DNA of 64,000 nucleotides, taken from NCBI GenBank assembly GCA_964571275.1, contig CAZNCQ010000010.1, positions 1-64,000 on the forward strand, written 5' to 3'. The translations under genes and the position numbers were made by a program. The notes beneath the pieces are model-generated. The model made no database searches. It had not been told where the DNA came from and saw nothing but the letters and a program-made list of their open reading frames with translations. Source of the stretch: DASRQZ01 sp964571275. GTDB lineage: Bacteria; Myxococcota_A; Polyangia; Fen-1088. This document shows, piece by piece, positions 1-7,625 of the stretch. The stretch's first letter is position 1; each line of letters begins with the position of its first letter.

Positions 1-94
1 CTCGTCGCCGGCCGTCCGAAATCGGGACGCTGGCCGTCCGGACGGACGCGATCCTCACGCGCAGACGTCGACGAGCAACCCGGGAGGGGTGCTT
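1..94 (+). repeat. dispersed repeat, copy A
   Basis: This 94-base segment closely matches 53543-53636, with roughly seven differences by eye, and its right part matches 3388-3446. It contains the perfect palindrome CCGTCCGGACGG and ends in the core CAACCCGGGAGGGG (76-89). It lies just downstream of the 3' end of the leftward gene at 172. The window starts inside or at the edge of the repeat, so it may extend further left. Confidence 0.8.
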
Positions 95-171
95 GGAGCG
101 CAACGTCGGTCTCCAGGAATGCGTAGAACGCGAGCTTTGCGGCGCCTGGATGAGGGCAGCGATCTTGACGG

Positions 172-1401
172 TCAGTTCACCGATTCCTTCGCGACGCCGC
201 TCGTCGTAAACATCACGCCGAGGCCCGGGATCATCGTGAGCTGATAGACGGTGCCGGGGCTGACGACGGCGGTGGTCCCCGTGAGCCCGCCGCCGGGCGG
301 TATCGTCAGGGCCGTGATGGTCGAGGAGCTGTTCTTCCAGGCGACGACGAAGGTGCCCGCGGAGTCGCCCGCCACGTACGGGTTCCCGAGGTCGCTGAGA
401 GATGACAGGAGCGTGGCCGGTCCCCAGCTTCCGCCGGCCGGGTGGAGCGCGCCGTACACCGGAACGGGGTTGCCGAGACCGGTGTATTGGCCGAACGCCA
501 CGATGACGTTGCCGGTGTTGTCGATCGCCGTGCCGATGCCGTGGTGGTTGCCTACCTCCCAGGCGACGGGCGTCCCCCACGTTCCGCCGGTGCCGCGTAG
601 GGCGATGACAGAGCCGCCGTCCGACTCCCAGTCCATCGCCGCCGCGCCAGCGGCGTTCATGGCGATGTGAATCGGGTGAATGGCGGTCCCGTACGTTCCC
701 GCGAGATTGACGCCAGCGCCGAGGCCGCCCAAGATCGTGCCGGAGAACGCCAGGATGGGCCCGTCGTGCCCGTTCCTCACGCCGACGATCGCTTGTCCGC
801 TGGAGTTCGTGGCCAAGCCGAGTCCGTAGCTGGCCCCCAGCGTCGTCGTGGCGCTCCAGCTGCCGGTCGCGGGCAGGCTGGCGGTCTTCGCGAAACCGCT
901 GTTCGGGGCCCAGACGGCGATCGCGTTGCCCGAGCCGTCCATGCTGACGAGCGGATGACCGGCGGGGCTGCTGTCGAGGACGACGGGAGCCGTCCAGCTC
1001 CCACCGGGGAGCTTGTAGGCGGCTTCCTCGTCGGGTGAGGTCCCCGTTCCGCCCTGCCAGACGACCACGATCTTGCCGTTAGGTGCGACGGAAACCGCTG
1101 GCGCAACACCCTGGCCGATCACGGTCGGCCCCGTCCAATTCACGCCGTCGCTGCTCGTGCAGACGATCACGCCGACCATCAACTGCTCCGTGACCAGTGC
1201 CCACAAGCCATTCCCGTTGAGCGCGAGGTTCGGAACCAGGCCGCTCCCCGAGGGGGCAAGACAGGCCGCCGGCGGCTGGACGGGCGTTGACCAACCCGCC
1301 CACACCGGCGTCGACGCCCCGGCGACGATGCCGCCCGCAACGCCGAGTGTGGTCAACGACAATGAAAACGATCGCCTTCTGTTTCGAGCAATTGGAACCA
1401 T
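172..1401 (-). CDS. exported beta-propeller-like hypothetical protein
   Basis: I do not recognise a named family. The 409-residue product starts with a basic N-terminus (VPIARNRRRSF) and a hydrophobic stretch ending near AGASTPVWAG, a likely Sec signal peptide. The rest is built of degenerate units of about 50-55 residues with cores such as GKIVVVWQGG, GNAIAVWAPN, GNVIVAFGQY and GTFVVAWKN, each followed by a GSW or GTW turn. This looks like blades of a beta-propeller. The ATG at 1401 is chosen because GGAG sits a few bases upstream; an in-frame ATG further upstream would bury the signal peptide. It stands alone and is probably secreted or surface-located. Function unknown. Confidence 0.8.
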   Translation of the reverse strand: MVPIARNRRRSFSLSLTTLGVAGGIVAGASTPVWAGWSTPVQPPAACLAPSGSGLVPNLALNGNGLWALVTEQLMVGVIVCTSSDGVNWTGPTVIGQGVAPAVSVAPNGKIVVVWQGGTGTSPDEEAAYKLPGGSWTAPVVLDSSPAGHPLVSMDGSGNAIAVWAPNSGFAKTASLPATGSWSATTTLGASYGLGLATNSSGQAIVGVRNGHDGPILAFSGTILGGLGAGVNLAGTYGTAIHPIHIAMNAAGAAAMDWESDGGSVIALRGTGGTWGTPVAWEVGNHHGIGTAIDNTGNVIVAFGQYTGLGNPVPVYGALHPAGGSWGPATLLSSLSDLGNPYVAGDSAGTFVVAWKNSSSTITALTIPPGGGLTGTTAVVSPGTVYQLTMIPGLGVMFTTSGVAKESVN

Positions 1402-1958
1402 CACGTTCTCCTTCGGTAGTTGGTTTGCCTGCGCCGACCCCGGTTCCCCGAAGCTGCTTGCCAACGACGCCACCATCGCGCACAACAAAGATCACTCGCC
1501 CTTCGCCAATCCGATCATTTGGCGTCCTTCCGCTCCCCAAGCGTGATTTGCACAACGGCGCCGGACGCAATCACCCGTTCCGCCCGTTGTCGCGATGACC
1601 CATGGCGCCGGCGGACCACAATGTCAATCCGCAATTGTGCAAATCATCGTAACGTCGCGTTTTGGCTCCGCCCCAACTCATTTGCCACGCGGCACCGATC
1701 GCGCTCGCGGTCACACCCCGGTGACCGGCATTGTGACTGGAACGCGATGGCCGTCACTCTCCACATGGAGATGGCCTGGTCGACGACTGCCTCGCGGTCA
1801 ATCGCAGCAATTGGACCGGCCGGGTGCCCCCTCGCTGCCCGTTCCGGCGGCAGCGACCTGGCCACGTCGGACACGTCGCGCGACTTCCTTGCGATGTCCC
1901 GGTTCTAGGGCACGATCGTCGCGCCGAGGCACGACGTCACGGCAGGGGGAAAGACGCC
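1402..1958. other. divergent intergenic region with a spaced inverted repeat
   Basis: About 560 bases separate the leftward exported protein from the rightward SDR gene, so both promoters should lie here. I see no convincing coding sequence. The one clear structure is a perfect 12-base inverted repeat at 1544-1555 and 1635-1646. Confidence 0.6.
1544..1646. repeat. 12-base inverted repeat with 79-base spacer
   Basis: TGATTTGCACAA at 1544-1555 is answered by its exact complement TTGTGCAAATCA at 1635-1646. The arms are AT-richer than the surroundings. They could be paired operator half-sites between the divergent genes or the ends of a very small decayed element. Nothing inside the spacer looks coding. 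Confidence 0.6.
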
Positions 1959-2753
1959 ATGGATCTCGGACTCAAGGGAAAGCGAGCACTGGTGACTGGC
2001 TCGACGGCTGGCATCGGGCTGGCGACCGCCCGCGCATTGGCCACTGAGGGCGCACACGTGACGGTGAACGGCCGAACCGAGCCCCGCGTCGCTGCGGCGG
2101 TCGATCGCCTGAAACGGGAGACGCCCGGCGCGACCGTCGACGGTATCGCCGCGGACCTCAGCGGCAGCGAGGGTTGCCGATCCTTGATCGCTCACCTTCC
2201 CGATGTCGATGTTCTCGTCAACAACATGGGAATCTTCGGGCCGAAACCGTTCGCGGACATCACGGACGACGATTGGATGCGTTTCTTCGAAACCAACGTG
2301 CTGAGCGGCGTTCGATTGGCGCGGCACTACGTGCGCGAAATGCGCGCTCGCAACTGGGGACGGATCGTCTTCATCTCCAGCGAGTCCGCGCTGCAGATCC
2401 CAGGTGAGATGATCCACTATGGGGTGACCAAGACCGCACAGCTGGCCGTCGCGCGAGGATTGGCCGAAACGCTGGCGGGCACCGGTGTCACGGTGAACAG
2501 CGTGCTGCCGGGACCGACCGCATCGGAAGGAGTTGGGCAGTTCGTCACTCAGATGGCGGCGGCGCGCGGCTCCGACGCGCCCGCGGTGGTGCGCGACTTC
2601 TTTGCGACCGCTCGGCCGTCGTCGCTGCTGAAACGATTCGCCACCCCGGACGAGGTCGCAGCGATGATCGTCTACGTCTGTAGCACCCGCGCATCGGCGA
2701 CTACCGGAGCCGCGTTGCGGGTCGACGGCGGGGTGGTGCGCGCGATCGCGTAG
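1959..2753 (+). CDS. SDR family NAD(P)-dependent oxidoreductase
   Basis: The 264-residue protein has a complete classical short-chain dehydrogenase layout. The cofactor loop is TGSTAGIGLA near residues 13-22, the NNMG motif lies near 88, the catalytic Ser is in FISSESA, and the YGVTK motif supplies Tyr and Lys. The C-terminus ends GAALRVDGGVVR, usual for the family. It resembles 3-oxoacyl-ACP reductase (FabG-like) or glucose-dehydrogenase-type SDRs, but substrate cannot be read from sequence. The start at 1959 has an AGGGGG Shine-Dalgarno eight bases upstream. The gene appears monocistronic and converges on the small membrane protein at 2787. Confidence 0.93.
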   Translation: MDLGLKGKRALVTGSTAGIGLATARALATEGAHVTVNGRTEPRVAAAVDRLKRETPGATVDGIAADLSGSEGCRSLIAHLPDVDVLVNNMGIFGPKPFADITDDDWMRFFETNVLSGVRLARHYVREMRARNWGRIVFISSESALQIPGEMIHYGVTKTAQLAVARGLAETLAGTGVTVNSVLPGPTASEGVGQFVTQMAAARGSDAPAVVRDFFATARPSSLLKRFATPDEVAAMIVYVCSTRASATTGAALRVDGGVVRAIA

Positions 2754-2786
2754 GGGAGAGGAGAGACGCCGGCCAACAGCGCTCTG

Positions 2787-3293
2787 CTAGAACCGCCAGA
2801 TCAGCGAGGCCCCCGTCGCTCGAGCGTGGGACGGCAGCAAGGGTTCGGTGGGCCGAACCCCGAGTCGTTGCTGCAGATCGACGTTGAACGACGTTGCAGC
2901 GTCGGGCGCGAGCGATAGACCTGAAATCCGCGTCAACAAGTAGATGACGCCGCCCACCACCAGCACGGTCCAGGCGGTGCCGCCCTCCAGGTCGGACAGA
3001 ACATGCTCGACCCCGCTGGGACTCTGATGAGAAAGATGAACGAGATAGAAGGCCGAGCCCACTGCCGCGCCGGCGCTGACGGCGCTAACGACGGCCAGCA
3101 CGGTCGCCTTGTCGTTGTCTCCAGAGTAGAACGCACCAGCTCCTGCGACCGGACAGAGAGCTTCCAGCGCCAGCGCCAGGGCCACGCTTTTCTTCTGGCT
3201 CTGATAGAGCGCCTGGGGCGTAGAGTTGCCCTCAGCAAAAGACTGCTGCGAGGCGAGCAACAGGCAGAACAGCGTCACAGTGAGAATTCGCAA
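2787..3293 (-). CDS. small exported membrane protein, unknown function
   Basis: The 168-residue product begins with a typical signal peptide (cut near QSFA-EG). It has two or three further hydrophobic segments, around residues 35-55, 60-85 and 108-125. The block LEALCPVAGAGAFYSGD is reminiscent of the PGAGQFY-type motif of small membrane proteins such as DUF5683, but the match is weak. The best reading frame starts with TTG at 3293 or GTG at 3278, and neither has a clear ribosome binding site, so the start is uncertain. It converges with the SDR gene. No function is assigned. Confidence 0.7.
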   Translation of the reverse strand: MRILTVTLFCLLLASQQSFAEGNSTPQALYQSQKKSVALALALEALCPVAGAGAFYSGDNDKATVLAVVSAVSAGAAVGSAFYLVHLSHQSPSGVEHVLSDLEGGTAWTVLVVGGVIYLLTRISGLSLAPDAATSFNVDLQQRLGVRPTEPLLPSHARATGASLIWRF

Positions 3294-3387
3294 GGGTAAG
3301 CCCGGAGGGGCGGGGCCCCTCGCTCTCTAGTCTATGCGATTCTAAAGGGACTCTCGTCAGACTCGAGTGGCGGGCGGCGGCACCCCT

Positions 3388-3446
3388 CGTCCGGACGGAC
3401 GCGATCGTCACGCGCAGACGTCGACGAGCAACCTGGGAGGGGTGCT
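3388..3446 (+). repeat. dispersed repeat, copy B (partial)
   Basis: This partial copy begins in the palindrome and runs through the shared GCAGACGTCGACGAGCAACC block to the core CAACCTGGGAGGGG at 3429-3442. The left third present in the copies at 1 and 53543 is missing. As with the copy at 1, it lies immediately beyond the 3' end of a leftward gene (the YfiR-like gene at 3479). Confidence 0.75.
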
Positions 3447-3478
3447 CGGGTGCTCGCGCTGCGGCCTCCAGGCGGGCC

Positions 3479-4063
3479 CTAACGGATGATCGTCGCCAGC
3501 TTCAACAGGCTGCTGCTGAACCGGATCCCCTCGAGATGCGCGGCGTTGAGGTTCACGATGATCTTGATGTTTCCGCCCTGCTCGGTCACACACAGGGTCA
3601 TGTCTCTCTCCACGTAGGAGGCGGCGTTGCCAGCGGTGAGCACATGCTTGGCGCGCGCGAGCTTGGCGATGACCTCGGACTCCGCCGTCAGCCCATCGGC
3701 GACCAGCAGCACATCGATCCCGCCTTGATCGATCGCGGCGCGCAGCGCGTCCGGCGCGTAGACGACCTTGATCGCGAAGAAGGGTCGATCCTTGATCCGG
3801 ACCGCCGCGAGCTCCGCGAGCCCCTGCAGCCATTCCTCTGCGTTTGCTTCCGAGGCCGGGTCGCCGCGCTTGTAGATCACGGCGACGCCCACCGAGGGAC
3901 CAACCCGCTCATCGAGGCTGAGCTCGAACGAGAGGACGCGCGCCAGGATGGCCGCGTTCCGATTCTTGGACGCCTGGGCGGGATGAACCGCCAGCAGCGG
4001 CCACAGGAACAAGCTGGCGGCGATGTTGCGCCAACGATATCGGGTCAGGGCGGAGCGGCGCAT
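3479..4063 (-). CDS. YfiR-family (DUF4154) periplasmic protein
   Basis: The 194-residue protein has a signal peptide (cleavage near VHPAQA-SK) and the C-terminal block NLNAAHLEGIRFSSSLLKLA, which matches the conserved end of DUF4154/YfiR proteins. In the founding Pseudomonas system YfiR is a periplasmic repressor of the diguanylate cyclase YfiN. Many other family members sit beside TonB-dependent receptors and membrane kinases, as this one does. Its ATG lies one base after the stop codon of the receptor gene, so translation is probably coupled. The exact ligand or partner is unknown; the divergent sensor kinase at 7626 is a plausible partner by context. Confidence 0.85.
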   Translation of the reverse strand: MRRSALTRYRWRNIAASLFLWPLLAVHPAQASKNRNAAILARVLSFELSLDERVGPSVGVAVIYKRGDPASEANAEEWLQGLAELAAVRIKDRPFFAIKVVYAPDALRAAIDQGGIDVLLVADGLTAESEVIAKLARAKHVLTAGNAASYVERDMTLCVTEQGGNIKIIVNLNAAHLEGIRFSSSLLKLATIIR

Positions 4064-4064
4064 G

Positions 4065-6137
4065 TCAATCTCGCCTGAACTCGATGCCCAGGATCGCGCT
4101 TTGCCCCATCGGCGTCGCCAGCGGAAGCGGCGATTCCACCGCGTTGCCCGGGATCGACCCGATGATGCGCACGGAGCCCCACAGGGAGGGCGCGGCCACC
4201 AGCTGCCGCTCGAGAACGCCGCTCACGAACGCTGTGGTCGGGATGTTGCTGGCGATGACAATGGGCGGAATGCCGGAGCGGACGCGGTAGCTCCGCGGCG
4301 AAGCCACGGTCGCGCCGACCCCATATCCCCAGCGATCATTGCCGAGGACGCCCTGAACCCTGAGCCCGCCCGTGAAGCGGGCGTTCTGACTGGGAACCCC
4401 GACGTTGGCGTCGCCCTCGCCGGCGCCGTCCAGCCACTGGAGGATCCCCGCCGAAGGCAGGACGGTCAGCGTGTCGGCGATGCGCCAGCTGGCCTCGAGC
4501 TCGCCGCCCAGGAAGGTGCGCGGCGTGGTGCTGTTCCGGAACGTCCGGCGCACCAGGGACTCGAAGTCCTCCACCATCAGGTTGCTGAGCCGCGAGACGT
4601 ACACCGTCGGTGAGATGGTCAGCCGTGAGCTGGGCGAGAAGGTCGCGCCGAGCTCCAGCGACGTGTTGCGGGGAGATTTGATGTGGTCGCTGCCCTCGAG
4701 CAAGATGAGCTGGCTGGCGGGATCGATGAAGCGTCCGGTAGCCTCGACGTAGCTGGGGGTGCGAAAGGCGCTGGCGCCGGTCAGGCGCAGCCCCCAGCTG
4801 TCCCGGTGGTAGATCGCCGAGGCGCGGTACGAATATTCGAGCTCGGCGGCGATGGGCACCAGATCGCCACGGCCGGTGACGACAAGGTCGAGAGCGCGCG
4901 AGGGCGATGCCTTGAGGCCGGCGTAGAATCCGTATGCGGGCCGCAGCGCGCGGTTCGCGTTGGGATTCACGAAGGGGGCTTCGATTCGCTCGATCGACCC
5001 TTGCCCGCCCAGCTGCAGGCTAAGGGTCCCGGAGAGCGGGAACACCAGGTCGGTCCCCACCGCGCCGCGCAAGCTGCCGGCGCCATCGTAGGTGAAGCCG
5101 GTCTCGGCAGTGCTCGGGGCCCGGATCTCGACGTTGATCGATTGCGCCCACAGGCGAAAGTTGCCCGCGTGGCCGCCCAGATCGGTGAGCTCGTAGAGCG
5201 CGCGGCCAAACAGGAGGCGCTGGGTCTGCGCCTGCGAATCCAGCACCAGATGATCCATCCCGCTTCGCCGCGACCAGACCCCTCCGATCTCCAGCGAGAC
5301 GCTGCTGGTCCGTGAGACTTTCAGGCTCAGCACGGTCATCGCGGCCAGGCGATCGCCCGCCGGGGCGGTGGCCGGTATGGCCGGGTTGGCCGGCGCGGCG
5401 GCGACGTCATCGTGGACGGCGTTCAGGAAGGTCCGGAGCTCCAGCTTCGGCCCCATGTGCACAAAGCGCGCCGACAGCGAGCCGGCGCTGCCGCCCTGCG
5501 GGCTGGCGCCGCCGCGCAGGCGCACGAGGTAGCTGGGCGTGAGCCCGATCGAGGTGCGCGTGAGGATGTTGATGACCCCGGTATAGGCGTCGGCGCCGTA
5601 GGTGGGGCTCACCGGACCACGCACGACCTCGATGCGCTCGATGTCTTCGACGTGCAGCGGTACCAGGTCCCAGCTCACCGTTCCGTCGAGCGGGTTGTTG
5701 AGCGGGATGCCATCGACCAGCAGGATCACGTTGTTGCTGGCCAGGCCGCCCGTGCCGCGCAGCGAGACCACATAGTTGCCGGGCGCGTTGCGGACCACCG
5801 TGACCCCGGGGACGAAGCGCAGCACGTCGGGCACGGTGCTTGCGCCCGACAGCCGAATCTGCGTGGCGTCGATGGTGGTGATGGTTGCGGGGGCGCGCAG
5901 GACGCTCTCGCGCGATCGCGACACCGACTCGGTCTGACCCAGCTGCTCCTCCAGGCTGAGCCCGAGCAACCCCTCGAGCGTGGCGTCCTCGATCTGGGAG
6001 AGCTTCGAGACATCGCGGCCGTCCACCTGGACGGACGGAGCGGCTGGGGCCGCGGGCGTCTCGCCCCGTGCCACGCCGCCCGACCAGACGCCGAGCACGG
6101 CGGCTGCGACAGCGAGGCGCCGGACCGACCCGTTCAT
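4065..6137 (-). CDS. TonB-dependent outer membrane receptor
   Basis: The 690-residue protein has a signal peptide ending near GVARG-ET, a plug domain at about residues 70-195, and a long beta-barrel of alternating polar and aromatic strands. In the plug, LLVDGIPLNNP, RIEVVRGPVSPTYGADAYTG and GVINILTRT are typical. Such receptors take up siderophores, vitamins or glycans using TonB energy. The protein ends FRRD rather than in the usual aromatic residue. The ATG at 6137 overlaps the stop of the upstream lipoprotein gene (ATGA), which fixes the start and indicates an operon with both lipoproteins and the YfiR-like gene. Substrate is not predictable. Confidence 0.93.
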   Translation of the reverse strand: MNGSVRRLAVAAAVLGVWSGGVARGETPAAPAAPSVQVDGRDVSKLSQIEDATLEGLLGLSLEEQLGQTESVSRSRESVLRAPATITTIDATQIRLSGASTVPDVLRFVPGVTVVRNAPGNYVVSLRGTGGLASNNVILLVDGIPLNNPLDGTVSWDLVPLHVEDIERIEVVRGPVSPTYGADAYTGVINILTRTSIGLTPSYLVRLRGGASPQGGSAGSLSARFVHMGPKLELRTFLNAVHDDVAAAPANPAIPATAPAGDRLAAMTVLSLKVSRTSSVSLEIGGVWSRRSGMDHLVLDSQAQTQRLLFGRALYELTDLGGHAGNFRLWAQSINVEIRAPSTAETGFTYDGAGSLRGAVGTDLVFPLSGTLSLQLGGQGSIERIEAPFVNPNANRALRPAYGFYAGLKASPSRALDLVVTGRGDLVPIAAELEYSYRASAIYHRDSWGLRLTGASAFRTPSYVEATGRFIDPASQLILLEGSDHIKSPRNTSLELGATFSPSSRLTISPTVYVSRLSNLMVEDFESLVRRTFRNSTTPRTFLGGELEASWRIADTLTVLPSAGILQWLDGAGEGDANVGVPSQNARFTGGLRVQGVLGNDRWGYGVGATVASPRSYRVRSGIPPIVIASNIPTTAFVSGVLERQLVAAPSLWGSVRIIGSIPGNAVESPLPLATPMGQSAILGIEFRRD

Positions 6138-6745
6138 GGGTGCGGGGCCAGCAAGTGGAAGCATCCCTCCACGTTCCCGCCGCGCGCCAGCTCCCCGGTG
6201 AAGTAGACCTGAAGATCGTCGGCGGTTTCGATCTGGATGTCCCGGACCAGCCCGTTGATTATCGACAGGTAGGTCCCGCCTCGCGCCTCCAGGTTCAGCA
6301 CCGGGTGCTCGCAGGGGGTCTGGTTGGTCATGGTCGAGCACACACCCTCCACCGGGACGAAGAGGCCGCTCGCGGTATGCCCGGGCGGAGCCTCGAACCC
6401 TGGCAGGTCGAAGCTGAAGGTGAAGTAGGGCGCCAGACCGAAGACGAAGATCTCCCGCGACGTGGTGCCGTCCGCTCGACCCACGTCGGTGATGCCGGAG
6501 TGGGTTATCGGGCTACCAACGGTGACCGGCTGGGCGTCGACCGTGCCCCTGAAGCTGACCACACCCTCGCACTGCGCGTCGGTGTCGCGGCACTGTGCGA
6601 GCGCCGCGTCCTCCAGCGCTGCGTTCTCCGCGCCGCAGAGGTAAACCTGATCGCTGAACGCCGACGGTGCATCGAGGGGGCTCAGGCAGGCGGTCAGCCA
6701 GACCAGGGAAAGGATCCAGATGCCGCTCTGGGCGACGTCCCTCAC
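6134..6745 (-). CDS. lipoprotein of the receptor operon
   Basis: The product of 203 residues has a lipobox LTAC with the acylated Cys at position 20, then a Cys-containing globular region of unknown family. The GTG start at 6745 is preferred because GGAG lies five bases upstream and the lipobox then sits at a normal distance; a longer in-frame ATG start would displace it. It begins 14 bases after the preceding lipoprotein gene and overlaps the receptor start by four bases. By position it may be a surface or periplasmic ligand-binding partner of the receptor; this is inference only. Confidence 0.8.
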   Translation of the reverse strand: MRDVAQSGIWILSLVWLTACLSPLDAPSAFSDQVYLCGAENAALEDAALAQCRDTDAQCEGVVSFRGTVDAQPVTVGSPITHSGITDVGRADGTTSREIFVFGLAPYFTFSFDLPGFEAPPGHTASGLFVPVEGVCSTMTNQTPCEHPVLNLEARGGTYLSIINGLVRDIQIETADDLQVYFTGELARGGNVEGCFHLLAPHP

Positions 6746-6759
6746 CTTGGCTCCGGACG

Positions 6760-7434
6760 CTAGGGCAGGAGACGCGACGGGATCCAGGGACCCACCACGT
6801 AGGGGCCACAATCCGCGGTCGCCGAGACGTTCAGCTTGTCGTTCGGTCCCCAGACGTCGGAGATGAACTCTCCGGTCCGCCCGCCGGACGGGATCACCAG
6901 GCCGTTCGCGTCCGGCGTGCCGGTGTTGAGCTTCATCGAGACAACCCCGCTGGCGGCCGCGCTCTCGATGCCGGACAGGTCGTCGGTGCCGGGCACGAAC
7001 ACGTTGATGTCGGACCAGGTCTCGCCGTCAGCGATACCTGTGCCAAAAGTGCGCGGAATGACCGTCAAGTCGGTGCCCGCCGCAACGTCGTGGCGCCAGT
7101 AAGAGATGGTGAACATCATCGGAGTGCCGTCGAGATCGATGACACCGCCGAGCTCCTTCATCCCGAAGTACATCTTGCTGGTGTCGAAGTTGCCGTTGGC
7201 GTCGGGCTGGTTGTCGGCCAGCGGGGCGTAGAAGCGATGACAGAAGACGTCCGCTGCCGCCGCGCCCTGGAGGTTGACGTCGTAGATCTGGCCTTGAAAG
7301 CTGCCGGAGATGGCCAGGTGGGGACTGTCGCCGAGCCAGTGGTCGACGGGAGGGTTGCCCTGAGATCCACTCCCACATCCGCAGAGGGCCATCGAGGTTG
7401 CGAGCGACACCACAGGCAGGAGCACGGTCTTCAT
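6760..7434 (-). CDS. lipoprotein, first gene of the receptor operon
   Basis: The 224-residue product starts MKTVLLPVV and has a lipobox around LCGC (Cys18 or Cys20), followed by a beta-rich domain without recognisable family motifs. The ATG at 7434 has AAGGAAA about ten bases upstream. It is the first gene of the leftward set lipoprotein, lipoprotein, TonB receptor, YfiR-like protein. It resembles its neighbour in size and in having repeated T/S-rich strands, but I see no clear sequence relation between them. A role in binding the receptor's ligand at the cell surface is possible but unproven. Confidence 0.8.
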   Translation of the reverse strand: MKTVLLPVVSLATSMALCGCGSGSQGNPPVDHWLGDSPHLAISGSFQGQIYDVNLQGAAAADVFCHRFYAPLADNQPDANGNFDTSKMYFGMKELGGVIDLDGTPMMFTISYWRHDVAAGTDLTVIPRTFGTGIADGETWSDINVFVPGTDDLSGIESAAASGVVSMKLNTGTPDANGLVIPSGGRTGEFISDVWGPNDKLNVSATADCGPYVVGPWIPSRLLP

Positions 7435-7625
7435 TGCTGGGGTTTTCCTTTGAATCGGGTTGAGACCATCTGTCGGCTCCACCCGCCGCAGCTTGAATTG
7501 GTGATCCAGAGCGGCCCATTCGAGCGGGATTCAAGGTTTCCTGCTTTTTCCCCGATCGGTGAGCGCCGGTCTTCGCCCATGTCCCCCACACCGACATTCG
7601 AGCCTCCGAACTGAATGGCGCCGCC

